A stretch of 64,000 bases of DNA from Caballeronia catudaia (GCF_001544755.2 NZ_FCOF02000025.1:1-64000), one strand, 5' to 3'; shown: positions 16,796-25,869, counted from the stretch's first letter. Translations and numbers: made by a program. Notes: generated by a model from the sequence alone, not told the origin.

Positions 16796-18523
16796 TCAGA
16801 ACGTCTCCCAGTCGCCGCCTGCGTCGGCAGTCGCTCTGCTTGCGGGTGCCTTGAGCGCAGCGATCGGAGCGGCGCGTTTCGCCGTCGCGGCAGAAGCCGC
16901 TTTCGGTGCGGCACGCATGGCAACCGTTGCACGCGCAGCAATGGTCGTCGCCGTACCGGCCTTGACAGCAGCAAGCGGCGCGCCGTCCGCGACCTGGAAC
17001 ACCGCGACCGCCTGTCGCAGGCGCCCCGCCTGGTCTTCGAGCGACTGCGCCGCCGCCGCCGCTTCCTCGACGAGCGCCGCGTTTTGCTGCGTCACCTCGT
17101 CCATCTGCGTGACGGCGCGCGAGACCTGCTCGATGCCGCTCGACTGTTCCTCCGACGCCGCCGCAATCTCGCCCATGATGTCCGTCACGCGCTGCACCGC
17201 GCCGATGATGTCGTTCATCGTGCGGCCGGCTTCGTCGACGAGGGTCGTGCCCATCTGCACGCGCGCCACCGAGGTATCGATCAGCTCCTTGATTTCCTTC
17301 GCCGCCGCCGACGAGCGCTGCGCCAGGCTGCGCACCTCGCCCGCGACGACCGCGAAGCCGCGCCCCTCTTCGCCCGCACGGGCCGCTTCGACCGCCGCGT
17401 TGAGCGCGAGGATATTGGTCTGGAACGCGATGCCCTCGATGATCGTGATAATGTCGGCGATCTTCGACGAACTCTGGTTGATCTCGCCCATCGTCGTCAC
17501 GACCTGTGTGACGACCGCGCTGCCCTTGCCCGCGATTTCCGACGCGTTGGCCGCGAGCGCGCTCGCCTGCCGCGCGTTGTCGGCGTTCTGCCGGACGGTG
17601 CCGGTCAGCTCTTCCATGCTCGACGCGGTTTCCTGCAGCGCCGACGCCTGTTCCTCGGTGCGCGACGACAGATCGGTGTTACCCGCCGCGATCTGCTGCG
17701 TCGCCGACGCGATCGATTCGCTGCCCGAGCGCACGGTTCGCACGGTCGTCAGCAGGCTTGCGCGCATGTTGGCGAGACCTTGCAGCAATTGCCCCATTTC
17801 GTCGCGCGACGTGACGGCGACTTCGCGGCGCAAGTCGCCCGCGGCGATCGCCTCGAAATGGCCAAGCGCGGCTTCGAGCGGCCGCGCGATTGCGCGCCGG
17901 AGCGATCCCCACGCGAACGCGGCCGCCGCCAGCCCGAGCGCGATCGCGCAGAGGCTCAGCGCGCGGAACCACAGGAAGCGGCTTTGCGTCGCCTCGTAGC
18001 TCTGCTTCGCCGCTTCGGTCAGGAACTTGCGCAGCGCGTCGTTGGCGTTGGCGAGATCGTTGTACGTGACCTGCATCGCCTTCGCGTTCGCGATGATCGC
18101 GTCGTGATCGTTCGCCAGGATCGAAGCGATGCCCTTGTCGACGATGCGCTGCAGCGCGACGCGCTTCTCCTGCGCGGCGTCGGCGAGACGCTTCTCTTCC
18201 GGCGATTGCGCCAGCGCCGTGTATTCCTTCCAGTAGCCGTCGGCGCGATCGCGCATCAGGCGCGAACGCTCGACGGTGGCGGCCACTTCCGGCGTGCCGG
18301 CGAGCAGCGCCGCGCGGTCGAACACGAGCCGCTCGCGCGCCGCATACATTTCCGCGTTGCCGACCGCGATCGCGGCGGGCATCTGCACCGAATACGTGTT
18401 GAGGAACGCGCCGTTCGAGTGGCTCATGCCGGTGAGCCCCAGCGCGCCGATCGCGATGAGCAGCGCACCCAGAAACGCCATCGAGATGCCGAGGCGCGCC
18501 TTGATCGTCAAAGCCTTTTTCAT
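16796..18523 (-). CDS. Methyl-accepting chemotaxis protein with C-terminal DWETF tail
   Basis: This 575-residue receptor has TM1 at about 13-33 and a four-helix-bundle-type periplasmic sensor of about 150 residues. TM2 is at 186-208, a HAMP domain follows (to about 260), and the signalling hairpin contains the conserved EGIAFQTNILALNAAVEAA tip region. An alanine-rich linker ends in DWETF, closely matching the NWETF pentapeptide that tethers CheR and CheB in Tar/Tsr. The ligand is unknown. It lies after the ribose operon on the same strand, but a strong terminator at 18728-18757 separates them, so a ribose link is only suggestive. Confidence 0.93.
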   Translation of the reverse strand: MKKALTIKARLGISMAFLGALLIAIGALGLTGMSHSNGAFLNTYSVQMPAAIAVGNAEMYAARERLVFDRAALLAGTPEVAATVERSRLMRDRADGYWKEYTALAQSPEEKRLADAAQEKRVALQRIVDKGIASILANDHDAIIANAKAMQVTYNDLANANDALRKFLTEAAKQSYEATQSRFLWFRALSLCAIALGLAAAAFAWGSLRRAIARPLEAALGHFEAIAAGDLRREVAVTSRDEMGQLLQGLANMRASLLTTVRTVRSGSESIASATQQIAAGNTDLSSRTEEQASALQETASSMEELTGTVRQNADNARQASALAANASEIAGKGSAVVTQVVTTMGEINQSSSKIADIITIIEGIAFQTNILALNAAVEAARAGEEGRGFAVVAGEVRSLAQRSSAAAKEIKELIDTSVARVQMGTTLVDEAGRTMNDIIGAVQRVTDIMGEIAAASEEQSSGIEQVSRAVTQMDEVTQQNAALVEEAAAAAQSLEDQAGRLRQAVAVFQVADGAPLAAVKAGTATTIAARATVAMRAAPKAASAATAKRAAPIAALKAPASRATADAGGDWETF

Positions 18524-18727
18524 GAAGTTTTCCCTGATGCCGCTGTGCAAGCGGGTCTCCCGGCCGGTTGACGGCCAACGCGCCAGGCCGGCGCGCCGAT
18601 GACGTCCGCGCGGCCGATGCGCGCCGTCCTTTCCGTCGATGCGCGAGCGCGCGATATTTCGCGCGTCCGCTATCGACGTAAACGGCGTGCAAGACTCGAC
18701 ACTTGAGGAAGATATTTCATATGAAGA

Positions 18728-18757
18728 GAAAACGGCGCGTCGAGACGCGCCGTTTTC
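18728..18757 (-). terminator. Strong hairpin terminator after rbsK
   Basis: GAAAACGGCGCGTC (18728-18741) and GACGCGCCGTTTTC (18744-18757) are perfect complements, giving a stem of up to 14 bp with a tiny loop. The A-rich and T-rich outer arms give a U-tract in both directions. It lies 16 bases after the rbsK stop codon and well upstream of the chemoreceptor start. Confidence 0.8.
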
Positions 18758-18773
18758 AACGAACATTGAAAAG

Positions 18774-19706
18774 TTATGCGGAAATTTCGCTGCGGTGCGG
18801 AATCGACGGCTGCGCGCCTTCCCGTGTCACCGCGATGGCGGCCGCGCGCTGGCCGAATGCGATCGCATCGAGCGCGGCGGCACCGCGCGCCAGTTCAGCC
18901 GCAAAACCGCCGATGAACGTGTCGCCGGCGGCGGTCGTATCGACGGCTTCGACTTGCGGCGACGGCACATGCACGCCTTCTTCGTCGGCGCCGTCGAGAA
19001 GCGCGAGCACGCCCTGCGCGCCGAGCGTCACGATGACATTGCGCGCGCCCTTCGCCTTCAGCGCCTGCGCGGCGCGGCGCGCGTCGTCGGGCGTCTCGAT
19101 CGCGACGCCCGACAGCGTCGCGGCTTCGATCTCGTTCGGAATCAGATAGTCGACGAGCGGAAACCAGTCCGGCGGCAGCTTGCGCGCGGCGGGCGCGGGA
19201 TTCAGGACCGTCGTGCGTTGCAGGCGCCGGCCGGCGGCGAGCGCGGCGCGCACGGTTTCGACCGGCGTTTCGAGCTGGCACACGATGACGTCGGCCTGTT
19301 CGAGCAGCGCCTGCTGCTCCTCGATGCGCGCGGGCGTCACTTCGGCGTTGCTGCCCGCGACGATGACGATTGCGTTCTGGCTCGCGTCATCGACGACGAT
19401 GAGCGCCACGCCGGTCGGCGCGCTCGTGCTCGTTGCGAGTGCGCTGCAGTCGATGCCTTCTGCTTCGAGACTGCCCTTGAGCGTCGCGCCGTTCGAGTCG
19501 TTGCCGACGCAGCCGATCATCGCGACCTGCGCGCCCAGGCGCGCCGCGGCGACCGCCTGATTGCCGCCCTTGCCGCCCGGCACCTGCGCGAACGCGTGTC
19601 CGGCGAGCGTCTCGCCCGGCCGCGGCAATCGCGGCGCGCGCGCGACCAGATCCATATTGAGGCTGCCGACCACGGTGACGCGGCCGATCGCTGCGTTCTC
19701 GTTCAT
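18774..19706 (-). CDS. rbsK: Ribokinase
   Basis: This 310-residue PfkB-family kinase phosphorylates D-ribose at O5 to ribose 5-phosphate in the cytoplasm. The N-terminal GSLNMDLV and PGGKGGNQAVAAARLG motifs bind sugar. The C-terminal DTTAAGDTFIGGF is the PfkB signature, with the catalytic Asp in AAGD. Length equals the family norm. It is the last gene of the rbs operon, 36 bases after rbsR, and is followed by a strong terminator. Confidence 0.95.
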   Translation of the reverse strand: MNENAAIGRVTVVGSLNMDLVARAPRLPRPGETLAGHAFAQVPGGKGGNQAVAAARLGAQVAMIGCVGNDSNGATLKGSLEAEGIDCSALATSTSAPTGVALIVVDDASQNAIVIVAGSNAEVTPARIEEQQALLEQADVIVCQLETPVETVRAALAAGRRLQRTTVLNPAPAARKLPPDWFPLVDYLIPNEIEAATLSGVAIETPDDARRAAQALKAKGARNVIVTLGAQGVLALLDGADEEGVHVPSPQVEAVDTTAAGDTFIGGFAAELARGAAALDAIAFGQRAAAIAVTREGAQPSIPHRSEISA

Positions 19707-19742
19707 CCTCGTTGGCTTCCTTCTTCGTTGCTTCCTTCTTCT

Positions 19743-20768
19743 TTAAGCCCGTTCGACGCGACGCGCTTCGTGCACGACCGCGGTCGATTCACGCAGCACG
19801 AGGCGCGGCGCGACCACGCGGCGGCGCGTCGTGCCTGTGAGCTTGCCGGTGATGCGGTCGATCAGCGTCTGCGCGGCCATTTCGCCCAGCGCGCGCACCG
19901 ACTGCCCGACCGTCGACAGCGCCGGATAGGTGTAGCGCGACAGCTCGACATCGTCGAAACCGATGATCGAGCAATCGGTCGGCACGTCGATGTGGCGCTC
20001 GGCCGCCGCCCGCAGCGCGCCGATGCCCATCATGTCGTTGCACGCGAAGATCGCGGTCGGTTTCATGTTGTCGAGCAATTGCGAGGCCGCGGCATAACCG
20101 CCCGTCGCGGAGAAATCGCTCTGCTGGATCGCGTTCGGCGCAATCTCGACGCCGCGCTCGGCCATCGCGCGGATGAAGCCGTGCAAGCGCATCGCGGAAA
20201 CCGCCGTGGCGACCGGCCCGGTGATGCAGCCGATCTGCGAATGCCCGAGCTGCAACAGATGCCGCGTCGCGAGATACGCGCCCTTCTCGTGATCGATCTG
20301 CACGAGGTCCGATTGCAGCCCCTCGATATTCCGGTCGACGATCATGAGCGGCTCGCGCGCGCCCGCGAGACATTGCGCGAGCACCGAGTCTTCACCCGCC
20401 GATGCGATCACGAGCCCGTCGATGCGCTTTTCCTGCAGCACGCGCAGATAGCTGCGCTGCTTCGCGGGATCGTCGTCGGAGTTGCAGAAGAACACGCAAT
20501 AGCCGTTCTTCGCGCAACCGTCCTCGACGCCGCGCGCGAGCTCCGCGAAATACGGATTCGTCGCGTTCGGCACGAGCAGGCCGATCGTCGCGGTGGAGCG
20601 CGCCTTCAGCGAGCGCGCCACCGCCGACGGCACGTAGTCGAGTTCGCGGATCGCCCGCTCGACTTTCGCCCGCACGTCGGCCGATACCGGCCGCGAATTG
20701 TTCACTACGTGGGATACCGTCGTAAACGACACCCCGGCAATGGCTGCCACGTCTTTGATCGTCGCCAT
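19743..20768 (-). CDS. rbsR: LacI-family ribose operon repressor
   Basis: This 341-residue regulator starts MATIKDVAAIAGVSFTTVSH, the LacI helix-turn-helix. The hinge helix (AVARSLKARST) and a periplasmic-binding-like ribose-sensing domain follow. Its place between rbsC and rbsK, inside the operon, and its match to RbsR proteins make ribose-responsive repression the clear inference. It would then regulate its own synthesis. A candidate operator lies upstream of rbsB around 24893-24903. Confidence 0.92.
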   Translation of the reverse strand: MATIKDVAAIAGVSFTTVSHVVNNSRPVSADVRAKVERAIRELDYVPSAVARSLKARSTATIGLLVPNATNPYFAELARGVEDGCAKNGYCVFFCNSDDDPAKQRSYLRVLQEKRIDGLVIASAGEDSVLAQCLAGAREPLMIVDRNIEGLQSDLVQIDHEKGAYLATRHLLQLGHSQIGCITGPVATAVSAMRLHGFIRAMAERGVEIAPNAIQQSDFSATGGYAAASQLLDNMKPTAIFACNDMMGIGALRAAAERHIDVPTDCSIIGFDDVELSRYTYPALSTVGQSVRALGEMAAQTLIDRITGKLTGTTRRRVVAPRLVLRESTAVVHEARRVERA

Positions 20769-20808
20769 ACATCGTCCTTCGCTATCTTTGGTCCAACTGC
20801 TCTTATTG

Positions 20809-20924
20809 GTCGTAAGGCGTCCGGCGCCCTGCTGCCACGCGCCGTTGTGCTGCTTCCCCGCGCCCTGCTTGCTGCTTTCTCTGCTTCGTTCATCGTCGCC
20901 GGACGCGCTTTTGCGCCTTACGAC
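20809..20924. repeat. Two-part inverted repeat in the rbsC-rbsR gap
   Basis: GTCGTAAGGCG (20809-20819) is the exact complement of CGCCTTACGAC (20914-20924), and TCCGGCG (20820-20826) complements CGCCGGA (20897-20903). A 10-base bulge and an inner GCGC-TTTT-GCGC hairpin sit on one side. The whole rbsC-rbsR gap could fold into one cruciform or RNA stem. There is no T-run, so it is not a standard terminator. It may stabilise the upstream part of the operon transcript (inference). Confidence 0.55.
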
Positions 20925-20933
20925 GTCCCTCGA

Positions 20934-21923
20934 TCAGACACGTTTTCTTCTGCTGCGGTATGTATCCAACACCACGGCCACCACGATCACCGCGCCGGTA
21001 ATGATGCGCTTGGTCGGCTCGTTCGCACCGATCTGCGCCAGTCCCGCCGCCAGCACGGAGATGATCAACACGCCGAAAAACGTGCTGATGACCGAGCCGC
21101 GCCCGCCCATCAGGCTTGTGCCGCCGATCACCACGGCCGCGATCACCTGCAGCTCCAGCCCGGCGCCCGCGTTCGGATCGGCCGCTTCCAGACGCGAAAT
21201 CTGGAACAGCGCGGCAAGCCCGGACAGCGCGCCCATCAGCGCGAAAACGATTACCTTGTAGGGCCGCGGATTCACGCCCGCGAGCCGCACGGCTTCCTCG
21301 TTCGTGCCTATTCCTACCAGATATCGGCCGAAAACCGTCCGAGTCAAGACCAGATGCGCAACTATCATCACCGCGACCGCTATCAGGAACGCGGGCGAGA
21401 TGCCGAACGCGATCGGATTCGACAGGAAATCGAACGCATCGCCGATGTACGCCGTGCGTGACTTCGTCATCTGATACGCGAGCCCGCGCGCGCCTTCCAG
21501 CACGCCGAGCGACACGATGAACGACGGAATCCGCCACGCCACCGTCACGAGGCCGGTCACGGTGCCCGTCAGCGCGGCGGCCGCGAGGCCGATCAGCGCG
21601 GCGGGAAAAGCCGGCCAGTGCCACTGGAGCGCAGCCACGCTCACCACCGACGCGCCGAGCGCAAGCACCGACCCGACCGACAAATCGATGCTCGCGATGA
21701 TCAGCACGAACGTCATGCCGACCGACATCACGACGAGATCCGGAATCTGGTTCGCGATCGTGCTGAACGTGTCGTACGTCAGAAAGTGCGAGCTCAAGAC
21801 GGAAAACAGCGCGATCATCGCGGCGAGCGCGCCCGCGAGACCCAGGTAATTCGAAATGCCGAGGCGCGTGCCGACGCCTTTGGTGCTCTTCGGCGCATCG
21901 GCGGGCAGGTTCGCTTCGCTCAT
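20934..21923 (-). CDS. rbsC: Ribose ABC transporter permease
   Basis: This 329-residue inner-membrane permease of the BPD_transp_2 family has about ten helices. The family motif GGTSLMGGRGS, near residues 255-270, contacts the ATPase. It starts immediately after the rbsA stop (TGAATG), indicating coupled translation. With RbsA and RbsB it forms the high-affinity ribose importer. Sequence alone does not exclude related pentose or autoinducer-2 substrates, but the neighbouring ribokinase supports ribose. Confidence 0.93.
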   Translation of the reverse strand: MSEANLPADAPKSTKGVGTRLGISNYLGLAGALAAMIALFSVLSSHFLTYDTFSTIANQIPDLVVMSVGMTFVLIIASIDLSVGSVLALGASVVSVAALQWHWPAFPAALIGLAAAALTGTVTGLVTVAWRIPSFIVSLGVLEGARGLAYQMTKSRTAYIGDAFDFLSNPIAFGISPAFLIAVAVMIVAHLVLTRTVFGRYLVGIGTNEEAVRLAGVNPRPYKVIVFALMGALSGLAALFQISRLEAADPNAGAGLELQVIAAVVIGGTSLMGGRGSVISTFFGVLIISVLAAGLAQIGANEPTKRIITGAVIVVAVVLDTYRSRRKRV

Positions 21924-23528
21924 TCAATGCTCCACGTTGTCTTCGGGCGTCTCGGTGTCAGGCGCTTTGGCGTCGGGCGCGATCGGCTCGTGCAGGATCG
22001 CGTCGCGCTTCGCGTAACCCGAGAACGCCGCCGCGAGCAGCGCATCCTGCGTCCAGCTCGCGCGCTCGAACACGCCGGTCATGCGTCCGGCCGACATCAC
22101 GCCGATGCGGTCGCAGATCAGCATCAATTCGCGCAGATCGCTCGATACGACGACGAGCGCGCGCCCTTCGCGCGCCAATGCGCCCATCAGCCCGTAAATG
22201 TCGAATTTCGCGCCCACGTCGATGCCGCGCGTCGGTTCGTCGAACAGCAGCACGGCGCAGTCGCGCGCGAGCCAGCGGCCGATCACGACCTTTTGCTGAT
22301 TGCCGCCCGACAGCTCCGACACCGCCTGCGCCGGACCCGACGTGCGGATGCGCATTGCGTCGATCTGGCGTTGCGCGAGCGCGGCTTCGCGGCGCGCGTC
22401 GACGACGCCATGCCGCGCCACCGCGTTCAGATTGCCCAGTGAAACGTTCGCGGCGATAGGCAAGCTGAGCAGAAGGCCTTCGCCCTTGCGATCCTCCGTG
22501 ATGAGCGCGATGCCTTCATCGACGGCATCCGACGGCGATTGCACGTTCACGCGCCGCAGCGCCTCTCCGATACGCGCGACCGACACGCTGCCCGCGTCCG
22601 CGCGATCCGCGCCGTAAATGAGCCGCACGAGCTCGGTGCGGCCCGCGCCTATCAGCCCGCTCACGCCGAAAATCTCGCCCGCGCGCACCTCGAACGACAC
22701 GTCGCGCACGGCGGGCAGCCGCGACATGCCTTCCACCTTCAGCGCGACGCCGCCGATCTTGCGCTCGCCCAGATCGATGCGCTCGCCGATCTCGCGTCCG
22801 ACCATCAGCGTGACGAGCCGGTCGCTCGTCAGCTCGTCCATCGGGCCGACATGCACGAGGCGTCCGTCGCGCAGCACCGCCGCGCGCTCGGCGATGCGCC
22901 GCAACTCCTCGAGCCGGTGCGAGATGTACACGAGCGCGACGCCGCGCGCCTTCAGCCGCTCGACCTGCTCGAACAGCAGGTCGACTTCGCGGGCGGTGAG
23001 CATCGCGGTCGGCTCGTCGAGGATCAGCACGCGGCAATCGCCGATCAGATTGCGCGCGATTTCCACCATCTGCTGGTGCCCGATGCCCAGACCGCCGACG
23101 AGCGTTTCCGGGTCGATCGCATCCAGGCCGACTTGTGCCATCGCGTGGCGCGCGTCCTGCGCGAGCCGCTTCCGGTCGATCCATCCGAGGCCTTTGCTCG
23201 GCAAGCGGTTCAAAAACAGATTCTCCGCCACCGACAAGGTCGGCAGCAGGTTCAACTCCTGCATCACCATGCGCACGCCGAGCGCCTCGGCGTCCGAACG
23301 GCTTTTCGGCGCGTAGGGCTGGCCCGCGAGCGTCATCGTTCCCGTGGTCGGGTCCGTGAGCCCGCCGATGATCTTCGACAGCGTGCTCTTGCCCGCGCCG
23401 TTCTCGCCGGTCAGCGCGAGCACCTGGCCCGGCGCGAGTTCGAGCGACACGTCCGCCAGCACCGGCTCGACATAGGTCTTGCCGATGCCCGTCACCGTCA
23501 GCACGTTCGCTTCGTTCGATCCGGTCAT
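21924..23528 (-). CDS. rbsA: Ribose ABC transporter ATP-binding protein (double ABC cassette)
   Basis: The protein is about 534 residues with two ABC domains. The first has Walker A GENGAGKST and Walker B RVLILDEPTA. The second has a degenerate P-loop (GLIGAGRTE), signature ELSGGNQQKV and Walker B VLLFDEPTRG, as usual for sugar importers of the RbsA/MglA type. The start is uncertain: MTGSNEANV at 23528 is given, but an ATG at 23555 is also possible, and the longer frame to 23660 is unlikely. It couples ATP hydrolysis to ribose import with RbsC. Confidence 0.9.
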   Translation of the reverse strand: MTGSNEANVLTVTGIGKTYVEPVLADVSLELAPGQVLALTGENGAGKSTLSKIIGGLTDPTTGTMTLAGQPYAPKSRSDAEALGVRMVMQELNLLPTLSVAENLFLNRLPSKGLGWIDRKRLAQDARHAMAQVGLDAIDPETLVGGLGIGHQQMVEIARNLIGDCRVLILDEPTAMLTAREVDLLFEQVERLKARGVALVYISHRLEELRRIAERAAVLRDGRLVHVGPMDELTSDRLVTLMVGREIGERIDLGERKIGGVALKVEGMSRLPAVRDVSFEVRAGEIFGVSGLIGAGRTELVRLIYGADRADAGSVSVARIGEALRRVNVQSPSDAVDEGIALITEDRKGEGLLLSLPIAANVSLGNLNAVARHGVVDARREAALAQRQIDAMRIRTSGPAQAVSELSGGNQQKVVIGRWLARDCAVLLFDEPTRGIDVGAKFDIYGLMGALAREGRALVVVSSDLRELMLICDRIGVMSAGRMTGVFERASWTQDALLAAAFSGYAKRDAILHEPIAPDAKAPDTETPEDNVEH

Positions 23529-23751
23529 GGGGCGCTTCACGCTTTCGCTGTGCATCCTCGCTCGGTGTCCCCGCAGGTGGTCGCGCATGGCTTCGTCGTG
23601 CGGTTTCGAAGCCATCGCGCGAACGTTTTCCCAAGGTCTGTCTTTCGCGCTCGTCAGCATCTTATCGGCACGTCGGAGGCGAACTTGAGGCTTGTCTTTA
23701 CTTGTCCTGGAGGCGCGAGACGGCTCCGGAAGACGCCGCCCCGCGCCGCGC

Positions 23752-24714
23752 TTACTTGGTCACGAGATCGACAGGCGTTTCGACCACCTGCGACAGCTCC
23801 GACTGCTTCTTGTGGCCCGCGATCGCCTTCAGCGCCACGTCGATGCCGAACACCGCCTGCTTCGCCGCGTACTGGTCGGCGGTTGCGAGCACGCGGCCGT
23901 CCTTGAGCATCGGCTTGATCGCGCCGATGTTGTCGAAGCCGACGACCTGCACCTTGCCCTGTTTGCCGGCCGCGCGAATCGCCGACACGGCGCCGATCGC
24001 CATGTTGTCGTTGTCGGCGAGGAGCGCCTTCACGTTCGGATTCGCGTTCAGGATCTGCGACGCGACCGCGTTGCCCTTGTCGATTTCCCATTCGCCGGAC
24101 TGCAGCGCGACGACCTTCATGCCGGCGGCGTCCATCGCTTCCTTGAAGCCCGCGCTGCGCGCCTGCGAGTTCGTGGTGGTCGTCACGCCTTCGATGATCG
24201 CGACTTCATCGCCTTTCTTCAGACGCGGCGCGAGATAGTCGCCCACCTTGCGCGCGCCCTTCTTGTTGTCCGGTCCGACGAACGGCACGTTCAGATCCTT
24301 GGACTTGAGCACGTCGGTATCGAGCCGGTTGTCGATGTTCACGACGATGATGCCCGCGTCCGCCGCCTTCTTGATCACCGGCACGAGCGCCTTGGAATCC
24401 GCCGGCGCGATGATGAGCGCGTCGACCTTCGAGACGATCATCTGCTCGACGATGCGGATCTGCGCGGCCGTATCGGTCTCGTCCTTGATGCCGTTGGTGA
24501 TCAGGTCGAACTGGCTGGCGTTGTGCGACTGATACTCCTTCGCGCCGTTTTCCATCGTCAGGAAGAACTCGTTGGCAAGCGACTTCATGACGAGCGCGAC
24601 TTTCGGCTTGGCCGGCGTTTGCGCGAAAGCGGATGACGACGCGAGCGGCAGTGCGGCGCAAGCGGCGAGCGCGACGGCGGCCGAAAGGACGCGTCGGCGA
24701 ATGGTTCGATTCAT
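23752..24714 (-). CDS. rbsB: Periplasmic ribose-binding protein
   Basis: This 320-residue protein has a signal peptide (basic MNRTIRRR, hydrophobic core, cleavage near SAFAQ at about residue 31). It then has the two-lobed Peripla_BP_4 fold (KVALVMKSLANEFF, then ADNDNMAIGAV and VVGFDNIGAI in the second lobe). It delivers sugar to RbsAC. The start at 24714 was set by the signal peptide; the open frame extends 49 codons upstream without similarity. It is the first gene of the operon, with about 220 bases to rbsA, a gap that may serve differential expression of the abundant binding protein. Confidence 0.93.
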   Translation of the reverse strand: MNRTIRRRVLSAAVALAACAALPLASSSAFAQTPAKPKVALVMKSLANEFFLTMENGAKEYQSHNASQFDLITNGIKDETDTAAQIRIVEQMIVSKVDALIIAPADSKALVPVIKKAADAGIIVVNIDNRLDTDVLKSKDLNVPFVGPDNKKGARKVGDYLAPRLKKGDEVAIIEGVTTTTNSQARSAGFKEAMDAAGMKVVALQSGEWEIDKGNAVASQILNANPNVKALLADNDNMAIGAVSAIRAAGKQGKVQVVGFDNIGAIKPMLKDGRVLATADQYAAKQAVFGIDVALKAIAGHKKQSELSQVVETPVDLVTK

Positions 24715-25034
24715 GCGGATCTCCGATGCTTTGTTCTGGTTTGTGTGGTCTTGCGAGATGCAGCGAACGCGAGCAACGCGTGTCGATTCGCGCCGGGCGC
24801 TCGAGGGAAGCGAAAAGCCCACGCCTGTCACGCCGCACGCCTTCGCCTGGTCACGCGCCATAAGCCTTCGATCGCCCTTTCGGGCGCGATTTGAACGTTT
24901 GCCCGCCGTCGATTCTCAATGGAGCGGCGCGCAAGGTCAATCGGGCTAACGTGTACGCCAAATGCCAAATCGCCGCCGGACGGGCATGCGACGGCATCAA
25001 GTCATTGGGACGCAGCGCAAAGTGTCTGCCGGAA
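24715..25034 (-). promoter_or_regulatory. rbs operon upstream region with LacI-type operator candidate
   Basis: These 320 gene-free bases precede rbsB. On the minus strand, GCAAACGTTCAA (24891-24902) matches 9 of 12 positions of the PurR/RbsR-type palindrome GCAAACGTTTGC, with the central AACGTT exact. It lies about 180 bases before the rbsB start. A small hairpin (GCCC-GAAA-GGGC type, about 24874-24886) lies between operator and gene. No clear -35/-10 pair was identified. The rest holds nothing I recognise. Confidence 0.4.
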
Positions 25035-25316
25035 TCAGAGGTCTTCGACCGACTGCCCTTCCACCTTGTTGTCGATGATGTCGCGCGCGTAGTCGATGCC
25101 CGCGCGCGTCGCATCGATCGGGCTTTCGAACGGTTCCTGATCGGGCACGCCGAACATGACGGGGCGGCCGCTCTCGCCATGCGCGCTTCTCACGATGGTC
25201 ACCACGATGTCGAAGTGGCGCGGACCGTCGTCCGGCTCGTCGCGCTCCTTCGCGCGCCGCAATGCCTGCACCCTGATTTCGAAGCCTTTGTAATGGTCGG
25301 ACAGCGGCGTAGACAT
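25035..25316 (-). CDS. Small protein of unknown function
   Basis: This 93-residue soluble, acidic protein begins MSTPLSDHYKGFEIRVQA. It contains a strand-rich middle (RHFDIVVTIVRS) and a C-terminal helix (AGIDYARDIIDNKVEG). An AGGAGA-like site precedes the ATG. Proteins of this look are common in Burkholderiaceae as hypothetical proteins. I cannot name a domain with confidence. It lies alone upstream of the rbs operon on the same strand, with 320 bases between. Confidence 0.65.
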   Translation of the reverse strand: MSTPLSDHYKGFEIRVQALRRAKERDEPDDGPRHFDIVVTIVRSAHGESGRPVMFGVPDQEPFESPIDATRAGIDYARDIIDNKVEGQSVEDL

Positions 25317-25572
25317 GAACCGTCTCCTTTGCGTTGGACCTGCACCGCACGATCATACGTCGGCGGCCTGCATCGTGCGGATCGCCTCGCACGGCGAAAT
25401 CGCCACGAACACCGGCGATGAAAGCTTGTTGCAAGCAGCATTCCCGCCGCCTCCCGATTTCACCCTACGCCGCACACCGTTCATGTTGGGTTTGCCATAA
25501 TGCGCGGGCGGCATGCCGCAGCGGACACGCGCCGTCGAAAAAACAACCGCCATTCAAATCAGGGAGCGTCAC

Positions 25573-25869
25573 ATGACCATTCGAGCCACCGCCCTCATCG
25601 CCGTGCTGAGCCTGTCGCTCGGCGCGAATGCAGCCTTCGCCGCGAACAGCCAGCAAAGCAAGATGACCGACTGCAACAAGCAGGCGGGCGACAAGAAAGG
25701 CGACGATCGCAAGGCGTTCATGAAAAGCTGTCTGTCCGCCGCGCCCGCCGCCGCTTCCGCGCCGATGACGCAGCAGCAGAAGATGACCGCGTGCAACCAG
25801 CAGGCGACCGACAAGAAAGGCGACGACCGCAAGGCGTTCATGAAGAGCTGTCTCAGCAACAAGGGCTGA
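25573..25869 (+). CDS. PsiF repeat protein, periplasmic
   Basis: This 98-residue protein has a signal peptide (MTIRATALIAVLSLSLGANAAFA) and two nearly identical PsiF repeats at about residues 29-56 and 67-94. Each reads KMT-C-N-QA-DKKGDDRKAFMKSCLS. Each repeat has two cysteines, which probably form a disulfide. PsiF is a phosphate-starvation-inducible protein of unknown function in E. coli. The start was chosen at the signal peptide, with GGGAG upstream. No Pho box was recognised. It stands alone. Confidence 0.85.
   Translation: MTIRATALIAVLSLSLGANAAFAANSQQSKMTDCNKQAGDKKGDDRKAFMKSCLSAAPAAASAPMTQQQKMTACNQQATDKKGDDRKAFMKSCLSNKG

Noticed and set aside
16796..18773. Chemoreceptor as part of the ribose operon
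   Set aside because: A strong hairpin terminator lies between rbsK and the receptor gene.
18639..21461. 940-codon plus-strand open frame across rbsK, rbsR and rbsC
   Set aside because: It is antisense to three clearly recognised genes, has no domain, and crosses the terminator and intergenic gaps.
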